Of a stretch of DNA of 64,000 nucleotides, positions 47,001 to 57,356 are shown piece after piece. Origin of the DNA: Microbacteriaceae bacterium. Its GTDB lineage: Bacteria; Actinomycetota; Actinomycetes; Actinomycetales; Microbacteriaceae. The notes beneath the pieces were generated by a model. It made no database searches and was not told the origin of the DNA. It worked only from the letters and a program-made list of their open reading frames with translations. The position numbers and the translations under genes are program-made. Positions within the stretch are counted from its first letter, which is position 1; each line of letters starts with the position of its first letter. Location of the stretch: the NCBI GenBank assembly GCA_009780695.1, contig WQZN01000005.1, positions 62,001 through 126,000 of the forward strand, written 5' to 3'.

Positions 47001-47690
47001 TTAACGCGGCGCCGGCCGCGAACCCGTGATTGCCGTGCCGATGCGCAGGTGTGTCGCGCCTTCGAGGACAGCATCACGGAAGTCGCCGGACATGCCGGCG
47101 GAGATGTCGCGCGCGTCGGGCGCGAGCGAGCGCAGGCGGTCGGATGCCGCACGCACCCGCGCGAAGGCCGACCGGGGCTCCTCCCCCAGCGGCGCGACGG
47201 CCATGACGCCGCGCACGCGGATGCCCGGCGACGCCAGAGCGTGCTCGGCGAGTGCCTCGAGCGCACCGGGCGCAACGCCGCCGCGGCCGGGGTCGTCCGT
47301 GAGGTTGAGCTGCAGGAAGACGTCGGTCAGGGGCGTGTCGGCCGGGTCGTCCTCGCGCCGCGCCAGGGCGTCGACGAGGGCGGCTCTGTCGACCGAGTGC
47401 ACGATGTGCGCGTAGCGACGCACCTGTCGCGCCTTGTTCGACTGCAGCTGGCCGATGAAGTGCCAGGCGAGGTCGAGGTCGGCGAGCTCGGATGCCTTGG
47501 CCTGCGCCTCCTGATGCCGGTTCTCGCCGACATCCCGCACGCCGAGCGCGCGCAGCTCGCGGACCAGCGACGCCGGGTGGAACTTCGTCACGACGATGGT
47601 CGTGAGCTCCCCCGGGTCGCGGCCCGCGGCGCGCGCAGCATCCTCGATCTCAGATCGAACCGCCGCGAGGCGGTCAGCGAGATCGGTCAC
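47001..47690 (-). CDS. yggS: PLP homeostasis protein (YggS/PLPBP family)
   Basis: 229 aa TIM-barrel protein. It binds pyridoxal phosphate through the Lys in [18 protein letters not shown] and helps balance vitamin B6 pools. Other conserved parts are [30 protein letters not shown] and [20 protein letters not shown]. Its place between ftsZ and sepF is the common actinobacterial order. GTG start. Confidence 0.94.
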   Translation of the reverse strand: MTDLADRLAAVRSEIEDAARAAGRDPGELTTIVVTKFHPASLVRELRALGVRDVGENRHQEAQAKASELADLDLAWHFIGQLQSNKARQVRRYAHIVHSVDRAALVDALARREDDPADTPLTDVFLQLNLTDDPGRGGVAPGALEALAEHALASPGIRVRGVMAVAPLGEEPRSAFARVRAASDRLRSLAPDARDISAGMSGDFRDAVLEGATHLRIGTAITGSRPAPR

Positions 47691-47725
47691 CTACTTGCGG
47701 CCCTGGCCGGGCAGGCCGCCCTTGC

Positions 47726-48895
47726 TCACTTCAGAAAATCCGGGATGTCGATGCCGTCGGCGTCGTCGAAGTCGCGGTCTGCGGGCAGCGCAGGCGCCTC
47801 GGGTGCCGCGGTCGGCTCCCAGGCGGCGACGGGCAGGTCTTCGGGGGCGAGCGCCTGCGTGTCCTCCGGAGCGGCCGCCTGGGCCGCCGGGGCCTCGACC
47901 TGAGCACGCGCCTGCTGCTGCACGAGCGGCTCGACCTTCGCGTTCGGCTCGCCGTTGTCGAAGCCGGCCGCGATGACCGTGACCCGCACCTCGTCGCCGA
48001 GGGTGTCGTCGATGACGGTTCCGAAGATGATGTTGGCCTCGGGGTGCACGACCTCTTGCACGAGGCGGGCCGCGTCGTTGATCTCGAAGATGCCGAGGTT
48101 GCTGCCGCCCTGGATCGACAGCAGCACGCCGCGGGCGCCCTCGATGGACGCCTCGAGCAGCGGGCTCGCGACGGCCAGCTCGGCGGCCTTGATGGCACGG
48201 TCGGCGCCGCGCGCCGAACCGATGCCCATGAGAGCCGAGCCGGCGCCCTGCATGACCGACTTCACGTCGGCGAAGTCGAGGTTGATCAGACCGGGGGTCG
48301 TGATGAGGTCGGTGATGCCCTGCACACCGGCGAGCAGCACCTGGTCGGCGGTGGTGAAGGCCTCCATCATCGAGATGCCGCGGTCGCTGATCTCGAGCAG
48401 GCGGTCGTTCGGGACGACGATGAGGGTGTCGACCTCTTCCTTGAGGCGCGCGACGCCGTTGAGCGCCGAGTCCATGCGGCGCTTGCCCTCGAAGCTGAAC
48501 GGCTTGGTGACGACACCGATGGTCAGAGCGCCGATCGACTTGGCGATGCGGGCCACGACGGGCGCGCCGCCCGTGCCGGTGCCGCCGCCCTCGCCCGCGG
48601 TGACGAAGACCATGTCGGCGCCGGCGAGGGCCTCTTCGATCTCCTCCGCGTGGTCCTCTGCGGCGCGACGGCCGACCTCGGGGTCGGCGCCCGCACCGAG
48701 GCCGCGGGTGATCTCGCGGCCCACGTCGAGCTTCACGTCGGCGTCGCTCATGAGCAGCGCCTGAGCGTCGGTGTTGATGGCGATGAACTCGACGCCGCGC
48801 AGGCCGAGCTCGATCATGCGGTTGACGGCGTTGACGCCGCCGCCGCCGATGCCGACCACCTTGATGACGGCGAGGTAGTTCTGGTTGGTGCTCAC
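47726..48895 (-). CDS. ftsZ: Cell division protein FtsZ
   Basis: 389 aa. Tubulin-like GTPase that forms the division ring. GTP-binding [19 protein letters not shown]-terminal [20 protein letters not shown], the T7 catalytic loop ([20 protein letters not shown]) and the C-terminal SepF-binding peptide (DIPDFLK) are intact. The GTG is chosen by its GGAGG at 7 nt; a TTG 33 bases upstream lacks a site. Confidence 0.98.
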   Translation of the reverse strand: MSTNQNYLAVIKVVGIGGGGVNAVNRMIELGLRGVEFIAINTDAQALLMSDADVKLDVGREITRGLGAGADPEVGRRAAEDHAEEIEEALAGADMVFVTAGEGGGTGTGGAPVVARIAKSIGALTIGVVTKPFSFEGKRRMDSALNGVARLKEEVDTLIVVPNDRLLEISDRGISMMEAFTTADQVLLAGVQGITDLITTPGLINLDFADVKSVMQGAGSALMGIGSARGADRAIKAAELAVASPLLEASIEGARGVLLSIQGGSNLGIFEINDAARLVQEVVHPEANIIFGTVIDDTLGDEVRVTVIAAGFDNGEPNAKVEPLVQQQARAQVEAPAAQAAAPEDTQALAPEDLPVAAWEPTAAPEAPALPADRDFDDADGIDIPDFLK

Positions 48896-49027
48896 GCTCT
48901 GGCCTCCGCTAGAAACCTTCAACTTCAAGTAGAAGGTAAAAGTTATGCTCGGTATGCATTTACTTGGTTCCGAGAGTAGGGCGACCTGTACAGGTCCGCG
49001 CCGAGTGTCGGCGCGTGTCGTGCGGAT
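48896..49027 (-). promoter_or_regulatory. ftsZ promoter region with a 14-bp palindrome
   Basis: 132 bp between ftsQ and ftsZ, with an AT-rich patch (48930-48975) that probably holds the ftsZ promoter, though no single -10/-35 pair stands out. The perfect palindrome GACCTGTACAGGTC at 48983-48996 is a candidate operator upstream of that patch. Confidence 0.45.
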
Positions 49028-50098
49028 TCAGCGCGTGATGGGCGCGTCCGGGCTCGACACGTCGTAGACGCGGGCCGTCGGAGCGCCCTTGAGCAAGGCC
49101 TGCAGCACCTGGGTCTTGAGCTGCGTCTGGTCGGTGCCGCCCCACACGACCGACTTGCCGTCGGTGAGAGTGAGCGTCACGGCGTTCGGGCTCGTCGCCG
49201 CGACGGCCGCCACGCGACCGCGGACGCTCGCGGGCAGGTTCGCGAGCACCGAGGCGGCCGCGGCGAAGCCGGACGAGGCCTCCGGCTGCTCGCCCGCCTT
49301 CAGCGTGACGACCGGGTAGCCGTGCTGCGCGGTCGACGCCGCCGCGAGCACCACACCGGCCTGGTCGACGAGCTCGAAGCTCGTGCCCTGTTTCACCACG
49401 GCGAGCGGGGTGCGCTCGGTGATGCGCACGATGAGCGTCGACGGCGGCTCGAGCTGGGTCGAGTACGACTGGATGAGGCGGAAGTCGTCGAGGGCGTGGC
49501 GGATGTCCGAGCTCCGCACGAGCGGCAGGGGCTTCCCCAGCTCGCCCGCGAGCGCCTGGCGCACATCGGCGGCCTTGACCGAGTGGGCCCCCTCGACGTC
49601 GATCGTCGTGAGCGCCATCAGCGGCGAGTATGCCGCGGCGACGGCACCGCCCAGCACGAGCACGACGAAGACGCCGCACCCGAGCTGGATCTGACGCCGA
49701 CGCCGGGTGCGGGCCGTGAAGCGCCGCGCCTCGCCCCGCTCGACCTTGCGCCGATCGGCCTGCGCACGGCGGACGGTGCGCCAGGACTCGAAGCGGGTCA
49801 CGAAGCCGTCGTCATCGACACCCTCGACCGCGCGGGATGCCGCGCCGCCCGCCGTCTGCCCTGCAGGCTTCCGCGACTCGGGTTTCGGCGCGCCGGTCGA
49901 CTTCGCGGCCGGCGCCCCCGCACGGCCGGCGCGGCTCGCGACGAGGCGCGCCGACAGGTCGATCGGCTCGGTCAGCTGCTCATCAGGTGCGGACGACGGT
50001 GCGGGCGTCGTCGCGGCCGCCTGCTCGGAGCCGCGCGCCGCCGCGCGCTCGGGGCGCGCGGGGGGCGTCCGCTGCGCGGGGCCGGTGGGACGCCGCAT
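49028..50098 (-). CDS. ftsQ: Cell division protein FtsQ
   Basis: 356 aa. Divisome membrane protein that joins FtsL and FtsB. A long Ala/Pro-rich cytoplasmic tail (about 1-130) precedes one membrane helix (LGCGVFVVLVLGGAVAAAYS), the POTRA domain (LTTIDVEGAHSVKAADVRQA) and the FtsQ beta-domain. The cytoplasmic tail is long compared with the typical 250-300 aa protein. Confidence 0.93.
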   Translation of the reverse strand: MRRPTGPAQRTPPARPERAAARGSEQAAATTPAPSSAPDEQLTEPIDLSARLVASRAGRAGAPAAKSTGAPKPESRKPAGQTAGGAASRAVEGVDDDGFVTRFESWRTVRRAQADRRKVERGEARRFTARTRRRRQIQLGCGVFVVLVLGGAVAAAYSPLMALTTIDVEGAHSVKAADVRQALAGELGKPLPLVRSSDIRHALDDFRLIQSYSTQLEPPSTLIVRITERTPLAVVKQGTSFELVDQAGVVLAAASTAQHGYPVVTLKAGEQPEASSGFAAAASVLANLPASVRGRVAAVAATSPNAVTLTLTDGKSVVWGGTDQTQLKTQVLQALLKGAPTARVYDVSSPDAPITR

Positions 50099-50102
50099 CC
50101 GC

Positions 50103-51500
50103 TCAGCCCTTCGCCGCGCTCAGCGCGTCGAGCAGCTGCGGGACGATCAGGTTCACGTTCCCGCAGCCGAGCGTGATGACGAAGTCGCCGTCGCGCGCGA
50201 GCTCGGCCGTGCGGTCGGCGGCGGCCTGCCAGTCGGCGATGAACGAGACCTTCGCCGGGTCGTGGAAGCGCTCGGACACGAGCGCACCCGTGACTCCGGG
50301 CACCGGGTCCTCGCGGGCGCCGAAGACATCGAGCACGACGGTCTCGTCGGCGTAGGTCTCGAGCACGTCGGCGAACTCCTGCGCGAGGCGCTGCGTGCGG
50401 CTGTAGGTGTGCGGCTGGTGCACGGCGATGAGGCGGCCCTCGCCGACCACCGAGCGCGCGGCCTCGAGCACGGCCTTCACCTCGGCGGGGTGGTGGGCGT
50501 AGTCGTCGTAGACGCTCACTCCCCCGACGGTGCCGTGCAGCTCGAAGCGGCGGTGGGTGCCGCCGAAGGCCTCGAGCGAGGCGACCGCGGTCTCGGGAGT
50601 CACGCCGAGGGCGGTCAGCACGGCGAAGGCGCCGGCGGCGTTGAGCGCGTTGTGGCGGCCGGGAACGCGCAGCTTCGCCGCGTACTCGCGCCCCTGCCAC
50701 TCGACCGTGAAGGCGACGGGGCCGTCGGCCGTGATCGACGTGACGCGGACATCCGCCCCCTCGGCCTCGCCGAACGTGACCACGTTCGGGTTCGACACGC
50801 GCGGCAGCACCGCCTGCGCGCCCGCGTCGTCGGCCGAGACGACGACCAGCTGACGGGCCTTGTCGGCGAAGGTGACGAAGGCGTCCTCGACGGCGGCGTA
50901 CGAGCCGTAGTGGTCGAGATGGTCGTCGTCGATGTTGAGGATGAGCGCGATGGCGGTGTCGTAGAGCAGGAACGAGCCGTCGGACTCGTCCGCCTCGATC
51001 ACGAACAGGTCGGAGTCGCCCGCGCGAGCGCTCGTCTCGAGCCCCTCGATCACGGCGCCGTTCACGAAGCTCGGGTCGGTCTCGGCCGCGAGCAGCGCGG
51101 CCGCGATCATGCCGGTCGTCGTCGACTTGCCGTGGGCACCCGCGACCGCGACGAGCTGCTTGCCGCGCGTCAGCCACGCGAGCGCCTGTGAGCGGTGCAG
51201 CACGGGGATGCCGTGCGCCAGCGCGTACTGGTACTCGGGGTTGTCCTGCCACAGCGCGCCCGTCACGACGAGCGTGTCCGCGTCGCCGACGTTCGCGGCG
51301 TCGTGGCCGAGGTGCACGGTCGCGCCGAGCTCGGTGAGCGTGCGCGTGTACTCGCTCTCGGCCCGGTCGGAACCCGTGACGCGGATGCCCGCAGCGAGGA
51401 ACAGACGCGCGATCCCGTTCATGCCCGAGCCGCCGATGCCCACGAAGTGCGCCTTGCCGATCGTCTCGGGCAGGGGCATCGACAGGTCGGGCTTGATCAC
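50103..51500 (-). CDS. murC: UDP-N-acetylmuramate--L-alanine ligase
   Basis: 465 aa. It adds the first amino acid to UDP-MurNAc. The N-terminal UDP-binding [20 protein letters not shown], the ATP loop [20 protein letters not shown], and the C-terminal [14 protein letters not shown] are conserved. A GTG start follows GGAACCCGT weakly; it lies between murG and ftsQ as usual. Confidence 0.97.
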   Translation of the reverse strand: MIKPDLSMPLPETIGKAHFVGIGGSGMNGIARLFLAAGIRVTGSDRAESEYTRTLTELGATVHLGHDAANVGDADTLVVTGALWQDNPEYQYALAHGIPVLHRSQALAWLTRGKQLVAVAGAHGKSTTTGMIAAALLAAETDPSFVNGAVIEGLETSARAGDSDLFVIEADESDGSFLLYDTAIALILNIDDDHLDHYGSYAAVEDAFVTFADKARQLVVVSADDAGAQAVLPRVSNPNVVTFGEAEGADVRVTSITADGPVAFTVEWQGREYAAKLRVPGRHNALNAAGAFAVLTALGVTPETAVASLEAFGGTHRRFELHGTVGGVSVYDDYAHHPAEVKAVLEAARSVVGEGRLIAVHQPHTYSRTQRLAQEFADVLETYADETVVLDVFGAREDPVPGVTGALVSERFHDPAKVSFIADWQAAADRTAELARDGDFVITLGCGNVNLIVPQLLDALSAAKG

Positions 51501-51545
51501 GGGTTCCAGTATCTCCTTGAGTGTCCGAACGGGCTGAGTCGCGGG

Positions 51546-52679
51546 TCAGCCGCGCGCGTCGCGGGGCGCGGCCGACCGCGCCTCGTCGATCAGGGCGACG
51601 AGGCGCTCCGCGCCGTCCGCGACCCCGACCGAGGCCGCGGCCTGCGCCATGACGGCGAGGCGTTCGCGGTCGGCGAGCAGGGGCACCAGGTTCGACTCGA
51701 CCCATGCGGTGGTGAACAGGGCGTCCTCGATCACCACGCCGCCGCCTGCGGCGACGACGCCCGCGACGTTGAAGCGCTGCTCGCCGTTGCCGACGGGGTA
51801 CGGGATGTAGACGGCCGGGATGCCGATGGCCGTCAGCTCGCTGACGGTCGCCGAGCCCGAGCGGCTCACCACGGCGTCGGCCGCGGCGAGGGCGAGCTGC
51901 ATGTCGTCGACGTAGTCGAGCAGGTGGTAGCCGGGCAGACCCGGGTCGTCGAACTCGTGCGCGCCGCCCTGGATGTGCACGACCTGATACCCCGCGCCGA
52001 GGATGCCCGGCGCCGCGGCCAGCAGCGTGCGGTTGATGGTGCGCGCACCGGTCGAGCCGCCGGTGACGAGCAGCACGGGGCGCTCGTCCAGGCCGAAGCG
52101 CTCTCGCGCGGCGGCGCGTGCGGCCGAGCGGTCGAGGTTCTCGATCTCGGGCCGCAGCGGCATGCCGACGAAGCGGGCGTGCGGCAGCGGGGTGCCCCGG
52201 AATGCGACGCCGACGAAGGGCGTGATGCGTGCGCCGAGGCGGCTCGCGAGCCCCGGCCTGGCGTTCGCCTCGTGGAGGACGAGCGGGGTCTTCGAGCGGC
52301 GCGCCGCGAGGTAGGCCGGGGCGGCGGCGTAGCCGCCGAAGCCCACGACCACGTCGACCCCGCGCTCGGCGATGAGGCGCTGCACCTGGCGCACCGTCGC
52401 CCGCCAGCGGGCCGGGAAGCGGAGCGCGGCGCCGTTCACCCGGCGCGGGAAGGGGAGCTTGGGGATGGTGACGAGCTCGTAGCCCCGCTGCGGCACGAGA
52501 CGGGCCTCGAGGCCCTCGGCCGTGCCGAGCACGATGACCCGGGCATCGTCTTTCATGATGCCGGCGCCTGCGCCGGCAGGCGCGTGCTGCGCCCGCAACT
52601 CGCGCAGTTTGTCAGCGGTGGCGAGCAGGGGGTTCACGTGGCCGGCGGTGCCGCCGCCGGCGAGGAGGTATGTCGTCAC
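51546..52679 (-). CDS. murG: MurG glycosyltransferase (lipid II synthesis)
   Basis: 377 aa. It transfers GlcNAc from UDP-GlcNAc to lipid I. Conserved parts are YLLAGGGTAGHVNPLLATAD, GFGGYAAAPAYLAARR, LLVTGGSTGARTINRTLL and the sugar-nucleotide site SRSGSATVSELTAIGIPAVY. The GTG overlaps the ftsW stop by 4 bases. Confidence 0.97.
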   Translation of the reverse strand: MTTYLLAGGGTAGHVNPLLATADKLRELRAQHAPAGAGAGIMKDDARVIVLGTAEGLEARLVPQRGYELVTIPKLPFPRRVNGAALRFPARWRATVRQVQRLIAERGVDVVVGFGGYAAAPAYLAARRSKTPLVLHEANARPGLASRLGARITPFVGVAFRGTPLPHARFVGMPLRPEIENLDRSAARAAARERFGLDERPVLLVTGGSTGARTINRTLLAAAPGILGAGYQVVHIQGGAHEFDDPGLPGYHLLDYVDDMQLALAAADAVVSRSGSATVSELTAIGIPAVYIPYPVGNGEQRFNVAGVVAAGGGVVIEDALFTTAWVESNLVPLLADRERLAVMAQAAASVGVADGAERLVALIDEARSAAPRDARG

Positions 52680-53917
52680 CGCTTCACGCTACCGGTCGCG
52701 AAGGGCGCGAGTCGGCCCTCCTGGCGGGCGAAGGCGAGCAGGATTCCGGTCGCGGCGAGCGTCGAGACGAGCGCCGTTCCGCCCGAGGAGATGAGCGGCA
52801 GCGGCACGCCCATGCCGGGGAACAGACCCACGACGACGGCGATGTTGATGATCGCCTCGCCGATGACCCAGGCGAACATCGCCCCGCTGATCACGCGCGC
52901 GTGCATGGTCCGCGCGCGGCGGATGATCCGCAGGATCACGATCGCGAGCGCGAAGAACAGCGCGAGCACCAGCACGGCGCCCACCAAGCCGAGCTCTTCG
53001 CCGATGACCGCGTAGATGTAGTCGGTCGAGGATGCCGGCAGCCAGCTCCACTTGGACTGCGAATTGCCGAGCCCGACCCCGAACAGACCGCCGTCGGCGA
53101 GGCCCCACAGCGCCTGCAGCGGCTGGTAACCCGTGCCGTTGGGGTCCGCCTGGCTCGGGTCGAGGAACGCGCTGATGCGGCTGACGCGGCTGGCATCCCC
53201 CATCGAGAGCGCCACGACGCCCGGAACGGCGCATGCCAGCAGCAGCAGGAGCTGCCAGATGGGCACACCCGCGAAGAACAGGGCGGCGAACAGCACCATG
53301 CCGACGATGATCGTCGTGCCGAAGTCGTGCCCCTTGAGGATCAGGAAGAACACCGAGCCCGCGACCATGAGCACGGGGATGATCGTCTGGCTGAACTTCG
53401 TGAGGTGCGCTTCCTTGCGCTGGAAGAAGCTGCCGAGCCACAGGATGAGCGCGAACTTCATCAGCTCGGACGGCTGGAAGACGATCGGGCCGAGGGCGAG
53501 CCAGTTCCGGTTGCCGCCGACCACCACGCCGAGCGGGGTGAACACGACCGCCGCCTGCAGCGCGCACGACGCGAGCAGCGCCACGAACGAGATGCGCTGC
53601 CAGAACCGGATCGGCACCCGCGAGATGACCATCATGAGTGCGACGCCGATCAGGGCGTACGAGGCCTGGTTCATGAACTTCGAGAAGAAGTTCGAGCCGT
53701 CGGCGTGCGCCGCGACGTACGACGACGAGAGCACCATGAGCAGGCCGAAGCCGACCATGAACAGGGTCAGTCCGAGCAGCAGGAAGTAGTTCGACGACTC
53801 GGCCTCGAACGCCCTGCCGAGCGAGATGCGGGCCGAGTGCATCGCGCCGCGGGCGCGGCCGGGGCCCTCGCCGGCGGACGTGCGCCGCGCTCCCCCGATC
53901 TCGGCCTGCGTTGTCAC
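52676..53917 (-). CDS. ftsW: Septal peptidoglycan glycosyltransferase FtsW (SEDS)
   Basis: 413 aa with ten membrane helices. It polymerises lipid II together with FtsI. SEDS signatures include FQPSELMKFALILWLGSFFQ, KGHDFGTTIIVGMVLFAALF, GEELGLVGAVLVLALFFALA and the PLISSGGTALVSTLAATGIL end. The GTG at 53917 is chosen by GAGGA upstream; about 65 N-terminal residues precede the first helix. Upstream of it lies an inserted GNAT gene instead of murD. Confidence 0.95.
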   Translation of the reverse strand: MTTQAEIGGARRTSAGEGPGRARGAMHSARISLGRAFEAESSNYFLLLGLTLFMVGFGLLMVLSSSYVAAHADGSNFFSKFMNQASYALIGVALMMVISRVPIRFWQRISFVALLASCALQAAVVFTPLGVVVGGNRNWLALGPIVFQPSELMKFALILWLGSFFQRKEAHLTKFSQTIIPVLMVAGSVFFLILKGHDFGTTIIVGMVLFAALFFAGVPIWQLLLLLACAVPGVVALSMGDASRVSRISAFLDPSQADPNGTGYQPLQALWGLADGGLFGVGLGNSQSKWSWLPASSTDYIYAVIGEELGLVGAVLVLALFFALAIVILRIIRRARTMHARVISGAMFAWVIGEAIINIAVVVGLFPGMGVPLPLISSGGTALVSTLAATGILLAFARQEGRLAPFATGSVKR

Positions 53918-54023
53918 CTGGACATCCTCACAAACGGATGCCGGGCCCCCGCCCCGGCGCGCCGGAGCCGCGCTCCGAGTCGTCTGAGAACGCGTAGCAC
54001 ATCGCGCACGGCACAGAATCTGT

Positions 54024-54063
54024 TGTGGGGCATACCAGATCGGCTGATCTGGTATGCCCCACA
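54024..54063. repeat. 40-bp palindrome between the GNAT gene and ftsW
   Basis: Perfect 18-bp arms (54024-54041 and 54046-54063; TGTGGGGCATACCAGATC) with loop GGCT. It begins 25 bp after the GNAT stop. No U-tract follows on the minus strand, so it may be an actinobacterial-type terminator or a mark of the insertion. Confidence 0.85.
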
Positions 54064-54087
54064 GTAGAAAAAGTGCCCGATGGACCT

Positions 54088-54624
54088 TCACACGTCGATG
54101 CGATCGAGACCGAGCATGTCAGGCACCGGGTCCGACGCGATCCGTGCATGCGTCTCGACATCGAAGCGGTCGGTTCCGTATCGCAGCTTCTGCCGCTCCA
54201 CACCCTCGGCGATGAAGCCTCCGGCCGTCGCGACGCGGCATGACGCTGGATTGTTGACACGATGCCCGAGCTCGAGGCGGAACAGCCCGTCGGAAAAGGC
54301 CCACTCGGCGACAGAGACGAGCGCGCGCGTCGCGAGCCCTCTTCCCCGTGTCTGAGCTGCGAGCCAGTAATACGCCCACGCAGTGTCGTGTCGCCGCTCG
54401 ATCGCGGTGAGGCCAACGTTGCCGACCGCGATGCCCTCGTCGACGATCGCCCAGTTCTTCGTTCGATCGCCGAACAGCAGCGTCGATGCGATGTATTCCG
54501 CCGCGGACGCCTCGTCTGAGACATCCGCGCCGATGAATTGCGATTCGAGATCGTGAGCAGAAGCGCGAGCCGTGACGAGCGCCGCGGCGTCGCTCGGCGC
54601 CCACGGTCGAAGGATCACGGCCAT
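54088..54624 (-). CDS. GNAT acetyltransferase (RimJ/RimL-like) inserted in the dcw cluster
   Basis: 178 aa. The acetyl-CoA site is QTRGRGLATRALVSVAEWAF and the RimJ/RimL-type end is LELGHRVNNPASCRVATAGG. Such enzymes acetylate protein N-termini, aminoglycosides or other amines; the substrate is unknown. It lies between murD and ftsW, an otherwise invariant junction. Its base composition looks less GC-rich than the flanking mur genes, it is followed by a palindrome and preceded by an inverted repeat (54649-54659 with 54681-54691), all consistent with a late insertion. Confidence 0.87.
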   Translation of the reverse strand: MAVILRPWAPSDAAALVTARASAHDLESQFIGADVSDEASAAEYIASTLLFGDRTKNWAIVDEGIAVGNVGLTAIERRHDTAWAYYWLAAQTRGRGLATRALVSVAEWAFSDGLFRLELGHRVNNPASCRVATAGGFIAEGVERQKLRYGTDRFDVETHARIASDPVPDMLGLDRIDV

Positions 54625-54708
54625 CGCGTGCCACCGCCCAGACCGTCGCCAGTTTCTGCTGGCACGCCGACGATGAAGCCGCAGAAAGTGGTGATCGCTT
54701 CGAGAGGT

Positions 54709-56247
54709 TCAGCCATCAGCGAGGTGCTTCGCGACCGCTGCCGCGAAGGCATTGCCGCGCGCGGCGTAGTCGGTGAACTGGTCCATCGAGGCGGCCGACG
54801 GGGCGAGCAGCACGGTGTCGCCGTCCTGCGCGGCGGATGCCGCGAACCGCACCGCCGCGTCCATCACGGCCTCCCCGGCGGCACCCGGCTCGTCGACCTC
54901 GAACAGCGGCAGCTCGGGCGCGTGCTGCGCGAAGGCGGCGCGCAGCGCGGTGCGGTCGGCGCCGATCAGCACGGCGGCGCGCAGGCGCGTGACGTGGGAT
55001 GCCACGAGCTCGTCGACCTCGACGCCCTTGAGCAGGCCCCCGACGATCCACACCACCGAGCGGAAGGCCGTGAGCGAGGCAGCCGCCGCATGCGGGTTCG
55101 TCGCCTTCGAGTCGTCGACCCAGGTCACTCCCCCGGTCGAGGCCACCGTCTCGATGCGGTGCGCGTCGAGGCGGAAGGTGGCCAGCACCTCGTGGATGAC
55201 GCCGGTCTCGACCCCGAACGAACGGGCGAGCGCCGACGCGGCGAGGATGTTCGCGACCACGTGCGGCGCCGAAAGGCCGGCCGCGGCGAGCTCGTCGAGG
55301 GTTGTGAGCTCGAGCGCGGTCGAGTGTCGCTCGTCGAGGAACGCGCGGTCGACCACGATGCCCTCGATGACCCCGAGGTCGCTCGGGCCGGGCACGCCGA
55401 GGCCGAAGCCGATGGCGCGGGCGCCCTCCTCGACGTCGGCGTCCTCGACCATGTGCATGGTCGTCTCGTCGCCCTTGTTGTAGATGCAGGCGACTTTGGT
55501 GTTGTCGTAGACCTTGGCCTTCGCGTCGCGGTAGGCGTCGAACGAGCCGTGCCACTCGAGGTGGTCCTCGGCGATGTTCAGGCACGTGCTCGCCCACGGG
55601 TGCAGCTCGCCGGCCGCGCCGTGCAGGTTCACGCGGTGCAGCTGGTGGCTCGACAGCTCGATGACGAGCACATCGAAGCCCTGCGGGTCGCGGATCGCGT
55701 CGAGGACGGGGACGCCGATGTTCCCCGCCGGCGCGGCGCGCAGACCGGATGCCGCGAGCATCGTCGCAGTCAGCTGGGTCGTCGTGGTCTTGCCGTTGGT
55801 GCCCGTGATGGTGATCCATTCGGCGGGCGCATCACCCGTCGGGCCGGCGGTCGCGACCTTGTCCCGCAGCCGCCAGGCGAGCTCGATGTCGCCCCAGACG
55901 GGCAGGCCGGCATCGCCCTCGGCCCAGCGCAGGATCGGGTGGTGGGGCGGGAAGCCGGGGTTCGCGACGACGAGCTCGGGCTCGAACTCGAGCAGTTCGT
56001 GCGGCGGCCCGGCCAGCGTCTCGTCGACCACGAGCTTCGCACCGATGACGTCGAGCAGCCGCGCACGCTCCTCGTCGGCCTGCTGGGTCACGACGAGCAC
56101 CTCGGCGCCGAGCTCGACGAGCGTGTCGGCGACGGAGAACCCGGTCTTGCCGAGGCCGAACACCGCGACACGCAGACCGCGCCAGGCATCCGTGTGCCAC
56201 GAATTCAGCGCCTCGAAGTCGATCACGCGGGCATGACGCCCGCTCAC
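54709..56247 (-). CDS. murD: UDP-N-acetylmuramoyl-L-alanine--D-glutamate ligase
   Basis: 512 aa. It adds D-glutamate in wall-precursor synthesis. The ATP loop ([20 protein letters not shown]), N-terminal [20 protein letters not shown] and the C-terminal [19 protein letters not shown] plus [20 protein letters not shown] are conserved. The GTG overlaps the mraY stop (GTGA). Slightly long for MurD (usually 440-500). Confidence 0.96.
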   Translation of the reverse strand: MSGRHARVIDFEALNSWHTDAWRGLRVAVFGLGKTGFSVADTLVELGAEVLVVTQQADEERARLLDVIGAKLVVDETLAGPPHELLEFEPELVVANPGFPPHHPILRWAEGDAGLPVWGDIELAWRLRDKVATAGPTGDAPAEWITITGTNGKTTTTQLTATMLAASGLRAAPAGNIGVPVLDAIRDPQGFDVLVIELSSHQLHRVNLHGAAGELHPWASTCLNIAEDHLEWHGSFDAYRDAKAKVYDNTKVACIYNKGDETTMHMVEDADVEEGARAIGFGLGVPGPSDLGVIEGIVVDRAFLDERHSTALELTTLDELAAAGLSAPHVVANILAASALARSFGVETGVIHEVLATFRLDAHRIETVASTGGVTWVDDSKATNPHAAAASLTAFRSVVWIVGGLLKGVEVDELVASHVTRLRAAVLIGADRTALRAAFAQHAPELPLFEVDEPGAAGEAVMDAAVRFAASAAQDGDTVLLAPSAASMDQFTDYAARGNAFAAAVAKHLADG

Positions 56248-57356
56248 GAGGCGCTCAGCCACTCGAGATAGAACGAGCCGACGCCGGCGGCGACGAGCAG
56301 GCCCGCGATGATCCAGAACCGCACCACGACCGTCACCTCGGCCCAGCCCTTGAGCTCGAAGTGGTGGTGGATCGGGCTCATCCGGAAGATGCGCTTGCCG
56401 TGCGTGATCTTGAAGTACGCGCGCTGCACGATGACCGAGCCCGCCTCGATGACGAAGAGGCCGCCGATGAGCACGAGCAGCAGCTCGGTGTGGGTCAGCA
56501 CCGCGAGCGCCATGAGGGCGCCGCCGAGGCCGAGCGAGCCGGTGTCGCCGAGGAAGATCTGCGCGGGGTTGGTGTTCCACCACAGGAAGCCGACGAGCGC
56601 ACCGGTGAGCGCCGCCGCCACGACGGCGAGCGACAGCGGGTCGTTCGTCGTGTAGCACTTGGCGAGGTTCGCCTGGTCGATCGTCGAGCTGAAGCAGGAC
56701 TGGTTGAACTGCCAGAAGCCGATGAAGATGAACGACCCGATCGCGAGGATCGAGGCGCCCGGCGCGAGGCCGTCGAGACCGTCGGTCACGTTGACGCCGT
56801 TGGTCGTCGCCGTCGCGAGCAGGTTGATCCAGATCAGATAGAGGATGACGGCGACCACCGGCACCGACTCCGCGAGCTTCCCGATGTCGAGGGCCGGGAT
56901 GTCGCGCACGGCCGAGATGCCCATCGAGGCCGGGGTGTAGCCGCCCTGGTTCGGGAACTGGATCGCGAGGATCGCGAACAGCGTCGCGACGATCACCTGA
57001 CCGGCGATCTTCGCCCAGCCGCCGAGACCGAGGCTGCGCTGGTTGCGCACCTTCATGAAGTCGTCGACGAAGCCGACCGCGCCCATGCCGACGAGCATGA
57101 GCAGCACGAGCAGGGACGACGGCGTGATGCCGTCGCCGCGGTACATGAGCGCGGCGACGAAGAAGCCGAACAGCGTCGCCAGGATGATGACGATGCCGCC
57201 CATGGTCGCGGTGCCGCGCTTCGCGTGGTGCGACTGCGGCCCGTCGTCGCGGATGAACTGCCCGAGCTGCAGGCGGTGGAACAGCCTGACGAAGAGCGGG
57301 GTGAGGAAGAGCGAGAAGGCCAGGGAGAGTCCGCCGGCGGTCAGAAGAGTCCTCAC
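56244..57356 (-). CDS. mraY: Phospho-N-acetylmuramoyl-pentapeptide transferase
   Basis: 370 aa, ten membrane helices. It makes lipid I from UDP-MurNAc-pentapeptide and undecaprenyl phosphate. Catalytic aspartates lie in [20 protein letters not shown] and [12 protein letters not shown]; the [13 protein letters not shown] loop is typical. GTG start, overlapping murF by 4 bases. Confidence 0.97.
   Translation of the reverse strand: MRTLLTAGGLSLAFSLFLTPLFVRLFHRLQLGQFIRDDGPQSHHAKRGTATMGGIVIILATLFGFFVAALMYRGDGITPSSLLVLLMLVGMGAVGFVDDFMKVRNQRSLGLGGWAKIAGQVIVATLFAILAIQFPNQGGYTPASMGISAVRDIPALDIGKLAESVPVVAVILYLIWINLLATATTNGVNVTDGLDGLAPGASILAIGSFIFIGFWQFNQSCFSSTIDQANLAKCYTTNDPLSLAVVAAALTGALVGFLWWNTNPAQIFLGDTGSLGLGGALMALAVLTHTELLLVLIGGLFVIEAGSVIVQRAYFKITHGKRIFRMSPIHHHFELKGWAEVTVVVRFWIIAGLLVAAGVGSFYLEWLSAS

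Noticed and set aside
48896..48928. TTG start 33 bases upstream of the ftsZ GTG
   Set aside because: No ribosome binding site and it would add a non-conserved [11 protein letters not shown] lead; the GTG has GGAGG at the right distance.
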